The notes under the pieces are model-generated. The model saw nothing but the letters and a program-made list of their open reading frames with translations. It searched no databases and was not told the DNA's origin. DNA of 64,000 bases from Paulinella micropora. Lineage: Eukaryota; Cercozoa; Imbricatea; Euglyphida; Paulinellidae. Made by a program: the position numbers and the translations under genes. This document shows, piece by piece, positions 45,401 through 56,808 of this stretch (its first letter is position 1; every line of letters begins with the position of its first letter). Location of the stretch: positions 124,001 to 188,000 of the forward strand of contig WBZZ01005584.1 of the NCBI GenBank assembly GCA_019918135.1, written 5' to 3'.

Positions 45401-46662
45401 TTAAACTAAAATAGATGTGTTCAAACTGTTTTCAAAAATTAATTATACATGTCTTGAACTATTCCCCACTATTAAAAAAACAATCATATGTCACTTCTTG
45501 ACTGCACATCTTTGTGGTCAAATACAACACGTTCTGATTGAGGAAGTTTTTTGAATAGGACTATAGAATGTCTAAATCTGTTTGTATACTTAATACACGT
45601 AAATTCACAAAGCCTGTCCTTGGTAATTTGAATACACAATGAGATTTCACACAGCGATTTTTCGATGGTATTGACCAAAACATCACTTTGAAAATGGATG
45701 AGAGCTGAGCGCATCGCTCCTTTCAATTTTATTGTTGAAAATGATGGTTTTGTTTATTGTGATGCTATTCCAAGCCTCAGAACATGTGCACAGACCTCCT
45801 GAAATGCATACAAGGTCACTGCCTTCTCGAGTTTCATGCTTCAAAAAACGTCTGACTTTATATTTTTTAAAAATCGATGAGAGCGCATCGCTTCTTTCAA
45901 TTTTATTGTTGAAAATGATGTTTTTGTTTATTGTGATGCTATTCCAAGCATCAGAATATGTGCACAGACCTCCTGAAATGCACACAAGGTCACTGCCTTC
46001 TCGAGTTTCATGCTTCAAAAAATGTCTGACTTTATATTTTTAGACACACAAAAAAATAAGCCACAAAAAGTCAGGAATGTTCAACTAGTGAACATAGGAG
46101 TTGAATTAACTAGTTTCCAGCAACATTCAATGAACAATACAGCTTCTATGACGATTTTTTTATTTTGCTTTGATTCATTACGACCGGTTTTCACTTTGAA
46201 ATTGCTCAGTATATACAAATGCTATTTTAATGAAAAGTATATACATATGTTCCTTGAAACTCAGTGAACTAAATTCTTACGTTCTTCATTCATTATGTGT
46301 TCCTTACACATCAGAAACTAGCTGTGTGTATAGGCCTCTGACACTATTTTTCCAGTGAAAAAAAATTTCCTCAGTGTAAAAAAAAACATTTCCCCAGCTC
46401 AACCAAAAAACCCGTAGAATTTCCTAGGCAATCGTGAAACTTCACGCTCAAAAATGTGCGGGCCGGAGGGAGTAGCAAAAAAGTTACTGGTTGGATGCAA
46501 GAACGCTTACAACGCAAGAACCATCATATCTCAATTTATTTTTTAAAATGTAGAATTCAAAGTAATCACTTAAATAAATGAAATCGTACCTTGAAATTAA
46601 GTGAAAATTAAACTGTCATTTATTAGACTTTTGATGGGCAGCTAACTACATATGACACTATT
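36434..46662 (+). repeat. Tandem satellite array, 1,783-bp unit, with inverted terminal piece
   Basis: Unit starts (CATATGTAGTTAGCATG) lie at 36,434, 38,217, 39,998, 41,781, 43,564 and 45,347, spacing 1,781-1,783 bp. Five full units are near identical. The sixth is shortened and turns at about 45,640 into an inverted copy of part of the unit, running to about 46,660. Each unit holds an internal 170-180-bp duplication containing AAGTCAGACRTTTTTTGAAGC. Both outer ends carry CATATGTAGTTAGC in inverted orientation. The array splits block X, so it entered as one insertion or grew inside one. Open frames inside it occur on both strands without coding character. Confidence 0.9.
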
Positions 46663-47030
46663 CTATTTTCTTTTCAGCAAAAAAAAAAAAAACATAATTC
46701 ATTTGAATTAGGCTCTTCTTCATTTTTCTTTCGTTTCTTTCTTATTACTGTGGACATTCAAGTGGCAAAACTTCCAATCAAATTTGAATTAGTGTTCAAA
46801 TTTTGAATTAGTGGTCAGAAATCTAATTAATTATCAGATATTTGATTAATGATTGGAAATCAAATTAGTGGTCGGATTTTGACTGTGACTTGAATTACAT
46901 TAATAACTTAGTATTAATAAGTTGAACGGTAATATTAATAATAATAAAATTTTACTAATAATATTAATAGTACAATAATACTGATACTAGTATTTAATAT
47001 ATATAATAATACAACAGTGAATAATAATAA
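46663..47030 (+). repeat. AT-rich block X, copy 2 (right part)
   Basis: This continues block X exactly where the left part stops at 36,433. It has several base differences from copy 1 at 34,885-35,245, for example GTGGACATT against GTGAACATT. Confidence 0.75.
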
Positions 47031-47046
47031 TAATATAATAATAATA

Positions 47047-47105
<59 letters not shown>

Positions 47106-47431
47106 GTGCTTCTCTGTCAATGGCTGATGCATTTCTGCACATGCGCCTCCATCGTCTCACCCGTGAGGGGAGTACGAAGAATTGACGATAAGCTCTAATG
47201 ACACCCCCGCAAGGGCAGTTCCAACACTTCCAGACGGGCCGGTATGTTCAATGAAAATACTGGTCCAGAAATAGACCGGTATGTTCAATGAAAATACTGG
47301 TGGCACCGACGGGAATCGAACTGGCGACAGGGCCCAGATGGTAGAACTTGACCACTGGGCTATCACGGTGTCCATAATAATAATAATAATAATAATAGGC
47401 TTCCTCAGACTATAGCATCAGATCCAGATCC

Positions 47432-47475
<44 letters not shown>

Positions 47476-47706
47476 GTGCTTCTCTGTCAATGGCTGATGC
47501 ATTTCTGCACATGCGCCTCCATCGTCTCACCCGTGAGGGGAGTACGAAGAATTGACGATAGGCTCTAATGACACCCCCGCAAGGGCAGTTCCAACACTTC
47601 CAGACGGGCCGGTATGTTCAATGAAAATACTGGTGGCAACGACTGGAATCGAACTGGCGACAGGCCACAGATGATAGAACTTGAACACTGTGCTATCACG
47701 GTGTCC

Positions 47707-47751
<45 letters not shown>

Positions 47752-48077
47752 GTGCTTCTCTGTCAATGGCTGATGCATTTCTGCACATGCGCCTCCATCG
47801 TCTCACCCGTGAGGGGAGTACGAAGAATTGACGATAAGCTCTAATGACACCCCCGCAAGGGCAGTTCCAACACTTCCAGACGGGCCGGTATGTTCAATGA
47901 AAATACTGGTCCAGAAATAGACCGGTATGTTCAATGAAAATACTGGTGGCACCGACGGGAATCGAACTGGCGACAGGGCCCAGATGGTAGAACTTGACCA
48001 CTGGGCTATCACGGTGTCCATAATAATAATAATAATAATAATAGGCTTCCTCAGACTATAGCATCAGATCCAGATCC

Positions 48078-48121
<44 letters not shown>

Positions 48122-48352
48122 GTGCTTCTCTGTCAATGGCTGATGCATTTCTGCACATGCGCCTCCATCGTCTCACCCGTGAGGGGAGTACGAAGAATTG
48201 ACGATAGGCTCTAATGACACCCCCGCAAGGGCAGTTCCAACACTTCCAGACGGGCCGGTATGTTCAATGAAAATACTGGTGGCAACGACTGGAATCGAAC
48301 TGGCGACAGGCCACAGATGATAGAACTTGAACACTGTGCTATCACGGTGTCC

Positions 48353-48394
<42 letters not shown>

Positions 48395-48837
48395 GTGCTT
48401 CTCTGTCAATGGCTGATGCATTTCTGCACATGCGCCTCCATCGTCTCACCCGTGAGGGGAGTACGAAGAATTGACGATAAGCTCTAATGACACCCCCGCA
48501 AGGGCAGTTCCAACACTTCCAGACGGGCCGGTATGTTCAATGAAAATACTGGTCCAGAAATAGACCGGTATGTTCAATGAAAATACTGGTGGCACCGACG
48601 GGAATCGAACTGGCGACAGGGCCCAGATGGTAGAACTTGACCACTGGGCTATCACGGTGTCCGTAATAATAATAATAATAGTAATAATAATAGTGCTTCT
48701 CTGTCAATGGCTGATGCATTTCTGCACATGCGCCTCCATCGTCTCACCCTTGAGGGGAGTACGAAGAATTGACGATAAGCTCTAATGACACCCCCGCAAG
48801 GGCAGTTCCAACACTTCCAGACGGGCCGGTATGTTCA

Positions 48838-48909
<72 letters not shown>

Positions 48910-48957
48910 GTGCTTCTCTGTCAATGGCTGATGCATTTCTGCACATGCGCCTCCATC

Positions 48958-49008
<51 letters not shown>

Positions 49009-49085
49009 CATCATAATAATCATCATAATAATAATAGGCTTCCTCAGACTATAGCATCAGATCCAGATCCTGGACATGTGCCTCC

Positions 49086-49148
<63 letters not shown>

Positions 49149-49482
49149 GGCTTCCTCAGACTATAGCATCAGATCCAGATCCTGGACATGTGCCTCCATA
49201 ATAATAATAATAATAGTGCCTCTCTGTCAATGGCTGATGCATTTCTGCACATGCGCCTCCATCGTCTCACCCGTGAGGGGAGTAAGAAGAATTGACGATA
49301 AGCTCTAATGACACCCCCGCAAGGGCAGTTCCAACACTTCCAGACGGGCCGGTATGTTCAATGAAAATACTGGTCCAGAAATAGACCGGTATGTTCAATG
49401 AAAATACTGGTGGCACCGACGGGAATCGAACTGGCGACAGGGCTCAGATGGTAGAACTTGACCACTGGGCTATCACGGTGTC

Positions 49483-49514
<32 letters not shown>

Positions 49515-49545
49515 AATATATAATATTGTTATTATTATTATTATA
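47031..49545 (-). repeat. (TAA)n and SINE-like cluster, left of the LINE
   Basis: Reversed tRNA-like SINE copies sit at about 47,107-47,372, 47,476-47,707, 47,752-48,018, 48,121-48,353, 48,396-48,661, 48,692-48,838 (partial), 48,908-48,957 (fragment) and 49,216-49,482. (TAA)n runs and 36-52-bp LINE-5' cassettes (47,397, 48,041, 49,036, 49,148) separate them. A 646-bp block holding two SINEs is repeated in tandem at 47,155-47,800 and 47,801-48,446. The last SINE (49,216-49,482) shares two private base changes with 54,026-54,288 and so is its true mirror copy. Confidence 0.8.
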
Positions 49546-49662
49546 GGCTTCCTCAGACTATGGCATCAGATCCAGATCCTGGACATGTGCCTCCATTGGG
49601 TCAACGGGGTCAGCCGATCCCAAAGCATTGTCAGAACAAGAGACAGAAACAGCAGCAACGGC
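49205..49662 (+). repeat. Inner inverted repeat, left arm (SINE plus LINE 5' end)
   Basis: Matches about 53,857-54,314 in inverted orientation, including a SINE with shared private changes, a TAATACAATATATAATATTG spacer and the first 110-120 bp of the LINE up to its MSEQETETAAT start (ATG 49,628). The palindrome turns inside the LINE, whose body forms the spacer. Confidence 0.8.
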
Positions 49663-52600
49663 AGCAACAGGGGCAGATGGGGGCTGTGAAGTGCATGAAA
49701 AGCTAGATGCGAGGGTGTTAGCTGAAGAGAAGAACTCGGAGACACTACGCTACGCTCCCAACCCCCTCTCTCTAGCCAGGACGTCCACACTGCGCGGACG
49801 ACCGCGCCGCGCGACATCAGCGTCACTTGGGAGAGATGGTGGGGCAGGAGCTGATGCAACCTCAGTGAGGTCAATCACCTCCTCGCCCCATCCTCCACCT
49901 CAAGCTCCTCCTTTTTACCCTCCCTAGCAGACCAACACTCAGACACATATGATCCAAACAACACATCCAACTTTCGAGGGGGGCGCAACGCTGTAACCCC
50001 TAACATCGCAGCCAGCCTAAAGTTTCTGCGAAAGCGCGACTCCCCCTGAAAAAACTTGCAAAACACACGTGATTGATCCTCAGGCGACATATCATCCCAA
50101 CCCCGCCGCACAGAGCCCTCCCGCTCCTGCCCAAGCAACACATCCTCAACCACAGCCTCACCACCAACGACCTCGCCATCCTCCTCGCTCCCCACATCCC
50201 CGTCAGCATCCTCCACACCCAAGCCACCGAGCCTCTGCATACTCAGCCACAACTTCGTACGTCTCTCTTCGTGCATGGGGCAATCCAATAAGAAGTGCGC
50301 TAGAGACTCATTCACATCATCATGACAACAGAAGCAGCGAGGGGACATGCCACTGACCAACTTGCTGCGGTACAACCGAAGGCGGTTGTTGCAACTGAGC
50401 AACCTTCTCCGAAGCAGATTATACTGCGCGTCATCCAGGGCCACCCATCTTGGGAACTCCTTAGTTCCGAAGACTTGTCTCAGGATGACTCGCAGGCCAT
50501 CAGTAAGATCGCTGCCTGCCTCTCGCTTGTCCCACATCAGTTGCTGCACCATCTTGACGTCCTGCTGGAGGGCCCACTTGTCCACAGTCGAACTCCAACC
50601 CTCGAGGTCCCTCTCTGGGCTATTTCGAAGCTCCTGAAGCCCTTGTTGTAGATCCATTGAGTGATTGATAGCATCTTCGGCCTCCGCAGTCCAGTCGGAT
50701 TCGACTTGAGATGCGATGACCGGAAATCGCTCCTTCGGTAGAACATACAGCCGTCCATAGAACTTCAGTTGCGCCGCCAGTCGCAAACGCTCCGCACTCA
50801 GAGAGCGCGCCAGGAAGAGTGTAATCCACTTGCTTGTCTTAGGGCTGATGCCGAGAATCATCCGCATGGGGCGCAGCATTGCCGCCTCCAGCTTGGTGTG
50901 CTGCGATGCGGGGGCACTCCAGACATCGAAAGCGTACTTCAGCTTGGCTCCCACAAGTTGATTCCAGCACATGAGACGATACCTAGCTTGTATCTCACCT
51001 GCACACCACAAAGAGTACCAACCTGCGGTTGCGACTTCAGTGACACGCGTAGCCCGCAGGGCCTGCTCCTTCCACTTCAGGTCGTCGGTGATAACCACTC
51101 CAAGGTACTTGTACTGACTGGTGACACAAAGCTTCTGGCCGCGGAGCCACACCACGGGCTCACCTCGCTTCCTGATTCTTGGTTGTTTCGCCTTGCTCGA
51201 CGTGTAAATGGGCATGATTTCCGTCTTGCTGGGCTTCAGGTTGACTTCCAGCCGATAATCTTCCGCGAACTTGGCCACAACATTGACCATCTTCTGGAGC
51301 TCAGTGCGACTGTGAGCGATGAGGGCCACGTCGTCCGCGTAGAGAAGTGCCTTGATGTCGTTCAGCCGCTTCACATCCGTGATCTTGAGTGCACTCGCCA
51401 GCCGATCACACAGCTCATCCATAAAGACGTTGAAGAGTGTGGGAGAGAGAGGGGACCCCTGTTGGACCCCTACACACTCCAGAACTTCGGGGGTGAGTGC
51501 TCCATCAACTAGCACTTGCGACGAAGTCTGCTCGTAGCACCTGCGTAGCGTGCGCCAGAACTTGCCCCTGACGCACAACTTCCAGAGCCTCTCAAACAGG
51601 CCATCTCTCCATACAGACGGGAAAGCCTTGCGTAGATCGACGAACAGGACAAACGACTCCCGCTTCTGCAGCTGACGCCCCTTCAACCTCTGCCAAAGGG
51701 TAAAGACCTGGTCCGTAGTGCAACGCCCCGGGCGGAAGCCTCCCTGCTCTGGGCGTAGCTTGTCCGGGCCATCCACGAAGAGCGTTAGACGAGTAGCTAA
51801 TAAGGACAGATACAGCTTACCAAGGCAACTAATAAGCGAGATATCCCTCCAGTTGTCAGGGTCCGTAGGATCCCCACCCTTGGGGATATTGACGATGATT
51901 CCATTGCCCTAAGCTTTTGGAGTCCTCTCGGCTTCTCGAATCCAGTTGAAGTACTGCGTTAAGTAGCCATTGATGTAGGCGCCGCCATACCTGAGCATCT
52001 CGTTATTCACTTTGTCCTCGCCACAAGCTTTGTGGTTACTCAGGGCACGTCGCCCTGCAAGGACCTCCTCTTGCGTGAACGGTTTGTCCAGCTCTTCGCA
52101 AGTGTCTTCACATTCTTCGTGCTCCTTCATAGCCCGGGCCACCTCATCTCTGAAGCGATCGTTCCAGAGGAACTGCCGCTTAGCTTCGGCTTCCTCCCAC
52201 TCCAGCGAGCCCTCTTCTGCACAGCACTCCACCACAGCAGCCGCACTTGCCGGATTTTCCCGTGGCTTCACCGAATTTTTCCGAAATTCCTCCCACCGAG
52301 CGACCCTTTCCGGCAGCGTACACGCCAGTGAGCCATCCTCCCTTTGCACCGGCGCGGAGACCTTCGTTCTGCGTGCCCCACCAAGCCGCTTCGCGAGTAG
52401 CCAAAAACGCTTAGAGGAATGCTCGCGTTGACACTTGACCGCTTCTTCCTGCACTTGCTTGAAGGAGGCGGACTTCTTGGCCCGAGTTGCCTTCCGAATT
52501 TGCTTGCGGAGACGTAGCCAATTCAGACGGGCTTCCGCATTCGATTCATCCTTCCTGTATGCTGCGTAGGCCTCCCGGCGCTGTTGAATGAGCTCCTTTA

Positions 52601-53990
52601 GCTCCCCGTCGAACCAATTGTTGGTGAAGCGGGGTCGTATACATCTGGAGCCAAGGACCCGGTGCGCCGCCATTTGGAAGGACTGCGCCACTCCCTCGGT
52701 GACGTTATCTACCACCCGTTGGCTGTCGGCACCACCCGATAGGTCAAGCTCAGGCAGCTGATGCACTCCAAGCTCTTGTAGGCAACGCTGGAATACGTCA
52801 TCGAACTTGTCGCACAGCTGATCCAGCGCTTGCTTCGCAGCGTGATCATTACCTGAGACACCAGCACCAATAAGCTTATCAACACGAAAGGACCTGTAGG
52901 GTTTTGCAGCCCCCTTTGGTCGGCGCTGGCCGCTCCACGTCAGTTCGGCCCATACTGCCTTGTGGTCCATATCAAGATCATCTTCGCATACTTCGAACTT
53001 CGCTCCAGATGCCAAGCCAGGCGACGCGCAGATGTAATCGAGGAGGTGCTTGCTTGTGCCCATGACGCGCTGCTCATGCCGGGACCACCAGTAGGACCCT
53101 TCCACTGGGCACGAGAAGCCGCTCAGATTTCGCAGGCCCGTAGCGACGAGGACAGCCGCGAATCTCTTGCCATTCTCCGAACGTACCGGTGCTCCCTTTC
53201 CATCGACCTCCCCGTGTTGACCGACGATGCCCTCCTCTTTTCGGCTGCATGCCGGCCCGAGCTTCGCGTTGGCATCCGCCACCGTGACCACAAGACCTTT
53301 GGCTCCAAAAAAAGCTATAGCTGCCTGCCAGGCCGCATACGCCTCTGACGACTCTTCTTCCTGCGTTTCCTGGGGAAAGTAGCCGTTGCCCACATAGATA
53401 CCCTGAGCGCCGGTAACACCCAAGGCGATACGCAGCCACACTTGCTGCCGGTGGTCGACGGGGGCTGACACCAGGTTACAATACGGCCCAAGGAAGTTAG
53501 CCACCGCGAATAGAACCCCACCCTTGCAGCGATTTTTCTCGCTGACCTCCGCAGGTTTTCCAAAAATCCTGAATCCATCCAGGCTGCATTTGGAAAGTTG
53601 CTTCTTGCCCATGCGGTGCTCCTGAGCCCCGATGACTAGCCAGCCCTTGTGCTTGTAGAATGATGCCCGTTCCGCCGTGCCAACGTTGTCGAATCCCGTT
53701 TTACCCTGCCAGTTGTGACTCGCGACGAGTAGCTTGAAGCCGGTATCGAACTGCTTGGAGCGGTGCTTCTTGGCTCGTTTCCGGACCCGACGGCCGCGCT
53801 TGGCATCCGCCCCAATGCTGCCCCCCTCTGCAGGTGCTTGCGCAGGTTGGTCCCCGACTGTTGCTGCTGTTTCTGTCTCTTGTTCTGACAATGTTTTGGG
53901 ATCGGCTGACCCCGTTGACCCAATGGAGGCACATGTCCAGGATCTGGATCTGATGCCATAGTCTGAGGAAGCCTATAATAATAATAATAA
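49663..53990 (-). mobile_element. Non-LTR retrotransposon (LINE), APE type, near complete
   Basis: The element reads leftwards. Its 5' end is at about 53,974 (AGGCTTCCTCAGACTATGG) directly next to a (TAA)n run, and its coding region is 53,891-49,875. About 210 bp follow the stop and then meet an inverted fragment of its own 5' end. I see no poly(A) or simple-repeat tail of its own. Both sides lie in (TAA)n DNA, suggesting a target preference for such repeats. The clade was not settled. Confidence 0.9.
49875..53891 (-). CDS. LINE polyprotein: APE endonuclease, reverse transcriptase, CCHC-like end; one in-frame stop
   Basis: The protein starts MSEQETETAAT. The endonuclease (about residues 50-320) has ASHNWQGK, GAQEHR, VVTVADANA, HLLDYICAS and DLDMDHKAV, the APE-type catalytic blocks. 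The reverse transcriptase begins IPKGGDPTDPDNWRDISL and has VLFVDLRKAFPSVW, GVQQGSPLSPTLFNVFMDEL and LLYADDVALIAHS. A Cys/His block (CFCCHDDVNESLAHFLLDC) lies near the C-terminus. I see no RNase H domain. A TAG at 51,909-51,911 divides the frame after residue 660. The frame continues without change beyond it, so a single Trp-to-stop change in an otherwise open frame of about 1,339 codons is the simplest reading. The copy is therefore young. Confidence 0.88.
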
Positions 53991-54019
53991 CAATATTATA
54001 TATTGTATTATTATTATTA

Positions 54020-54291
54020 TTATTGACACCGTGATAGCCCAGTGGTCAAGTTCTACCATCTGAGCCCTGTCGCCAGTTCGATTCCCGTCGGTGCCACCAG
54101 TATTTTCATTGAACATACCAGTCTATTTCTGGACCAGTATTTTCATTGAACATACCGGCCCGTCTGGAAGTGTTGGAACTGCCCTTGCGGGGGTGTCATT
54201 AGAGCTTATCGTCAATTCTTCTTACTCCCCTCACGGGTGAGACGATGGAGGCGCATGTGCAGAAATGCATCAGCCATTGACAGAGAGGCAC

Positions 54292-54345
<54 letters not shown>

Positions 54346-55172
54346 GGATACCGTGATAGCCCAGTGGTCAAGTTCTATCATCTGGGCCCTGTCGCCAGTT
54401 CGATTCCCGTCGGTGCCACCAGTATTTTCATTGAACATACCGGTCTATTTCTGGACCAGTATTTTCATTAAACATACCGGCCCGTCTGGAAGTGTTGGAA
54501 CTGCCCTTGCGGGGTTATTATTAGAGCTTATCGTCAATTCTTCGTACTCCCCTCACGGGTGAGACGATGGAGGCGCATGTGCAGAAATGCATCAGCCATT
54601 GACAGAGAAGCACTATTATTATTATTATTATTATTATTATTATGGACACCGTGATAGCCCAGTGGTCAAGTTCTACCATCTGGGCCCTGTCGCCAGTTCG
54701 ATTCCCGTCGGTGCCACCAGTATTTTCATTGAACATACCGGTCTATTTCTGGACCAGTATTTTCATTGAATATACCGGCCCGTCTGGAAGTGTTGGAACT
54801 GCCCTTGCGGGGGTGTCATTAGAGCTTATCGTCAATTCTTCGTACTCACCTCACGGGTGAGATGATGGAGGCGCATGTGCAGAAATGCATCAGCCATTGA
54901 CAGAGAAGCACTATTATTATGATTATTGTTATTTGTGGACACCGTGATAGCACAGTGTTCAAGTTCTATCATCTGTGGCCTGTCGCCAGTTCGATTCCAG
55001 TCGGTGCCACCAGTATTTTCATTGAACATACCGGCCCGTCTGGAAGTGTTGGAACTGTCCTTGCGGGGGTGTCATTAGAGCTTATCGTCAATTCTTCATA
55101 CTTCACTCACGGGTGAGACGATGGAGGCGCATGTGCAGATTTGCATCAGCCATTGACAGAGAAGCACTATTA

Positions 55173-55210
<38 letters not shown>

Positions 55211-55480
55211 GACACCGTGATAGCACAGTGGTCAAGTTCTATCATCTGGGCCCTGTCGCCAGTTCGATTCCCGTCAGTGCCACCAGTATTTTCATTGAAC
55301 ATACCGATCCGTCTGGACTAGTATTTTCATTGAACATACCGGCCCGTCTGGAAGTGTTGGAACTGCCCTTGCGCGGGTGTCATTAGAGCTTATCGTCAAT
55401 TCTTCGTATGTGCAGGTGAGACGATGGAGGCGTATGTGCAGAAATGCATCAGCCATTGACAGAGAGGCACTATTCACTGT
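54020..55480 (+). repeat. (ATT)n and SINE-like cluster, right of the LINE
   Basis: Forward tRNA-like SINE copies sit at about 54,026-54,288, 54,346-54,612, 54,643-54,910, 54,938-55,168 and 55,211-55,470, separated by (ATT)n. The first mirrors the copy at 49,216-49,482. The others have no one-to-one partner in the left cluster, so the inner parts of the palindrome have been reshuffled. Two forms exist: a longer one with the GGACCAGTATTTTCATTGAA stretch doubled, and a shorter one without. Confidence 0.8.
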
Positions 55481-56808
55481 AGTATTATTATATATATTCA
55501 ATACTAGTATCAGTATTATTATACTATTAATATTATTAGTAAAATTTTATTATTATTAATATTACCGTTCAACTTACTAATACTAAGTTATTAATGTAAT
55601 TTAAGTCACAGTCAAAATCCGACCACTAATTTGATTTCCAACCATTAATCAAATATCTGATAATTAATTAGATTTCTGACCACTAATTCAAAATCTAAAC
55701 ACTAATTCAAATTTGATTGGAAGTTTTGCCACTTGAATGTTCACAGTAATAAGAAAAAGACGAAAGAAAAATGAAGAAGAGCCTAATTCAAATGAATTAT
55801 GTTTTTTTTTTTGTGCTGGAAAGAAAATAGAATAGTGTGCAAATAAACTACAATGCGGAAACTTTGAGGCAGAAAAACCACTAAAATTTGATTAGAGATA
55901 CTTTGGAGGCAAAAATGACAGCAGAGAAAAACATACTGAGCAGATTGTGGTGTAGTAGGTAGACGTACGCTCACGTGGCTCAAAAAAGGTGGAGCCAGTG
56001 GGATTTCTGGTTTTTTAGCCACTCTGAGACTTTCCGGTTTTGTAGCCACAAGACTCCACTCAGCGCTGGGTAAAAAGTAGTTTTCTGGATTGGCGACAAC
56101 ATCCCATCCACAAATGTGGATTGCCAGGTTAAAGTTAATGTTTCCCACAGATAAACACTATACCGCGTGGACTATACAAGCATTATCACGACGGGTGCTA
56201 GATATTCCTTTTGACTTGGCACACAATCCCTCACAGAATTCGGTATGTCTTGAGTTATAAATTACATTATTGTGAGTGCGGTACTGAAAGTAATCTTGGA
56301 AGCTGGTGCCTGTGTCAACCGGGTACGTCAGGGAGACGAACAAGCCAGCTAAACGACGCTCGCTCTAGACTGCCACAATCCTAAGGGAGGCGACCACGGC
56401 CCTGACTTTTGACTTCACTTTCTAAGACGACAGTGCTGTTTTTGTCTAGCAACCATTTTTCCGGCGACGGAAGTGCACTTACTTTTTTCTAACGATCAAG
56501 TAGCTTCAATTAATATAACTTTAATTGTAAAGTTTTGCTACTTTTCAGGTTTCAGATTATCAGCTCATCAAAAAAATAGGATATGCTCACTTACACTCTT
56601 AGGTGAAGACTGGGATCGCTCCTGAAGTTTGGTTGAGTTGATCGTGTGCCATATAATACGTTCTTCATATGGATCATATCAGTACTTGGTTCACTTTTCG
56701 TAGTGTTTATGGTAAGTCGTTGTATATTATCTTTGGTATTATATGAACAAGCCAAGCCAAAGTTCACCATTTAGGGGAAGGGGTCGGCTGACCGAATCGC
56801 AAACAGGA

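Noticed and set aside
36434-46662. CRISPR array
   Set aside because: Units are 1.78 kb, tandem and without short spacers, in a eukaryotic genome.
49663-53990. LTR retroelement
   Set aside because: No LTRs, protease, integrase or RNase H seen; APE endonuclease followed by RT fits a LINE.
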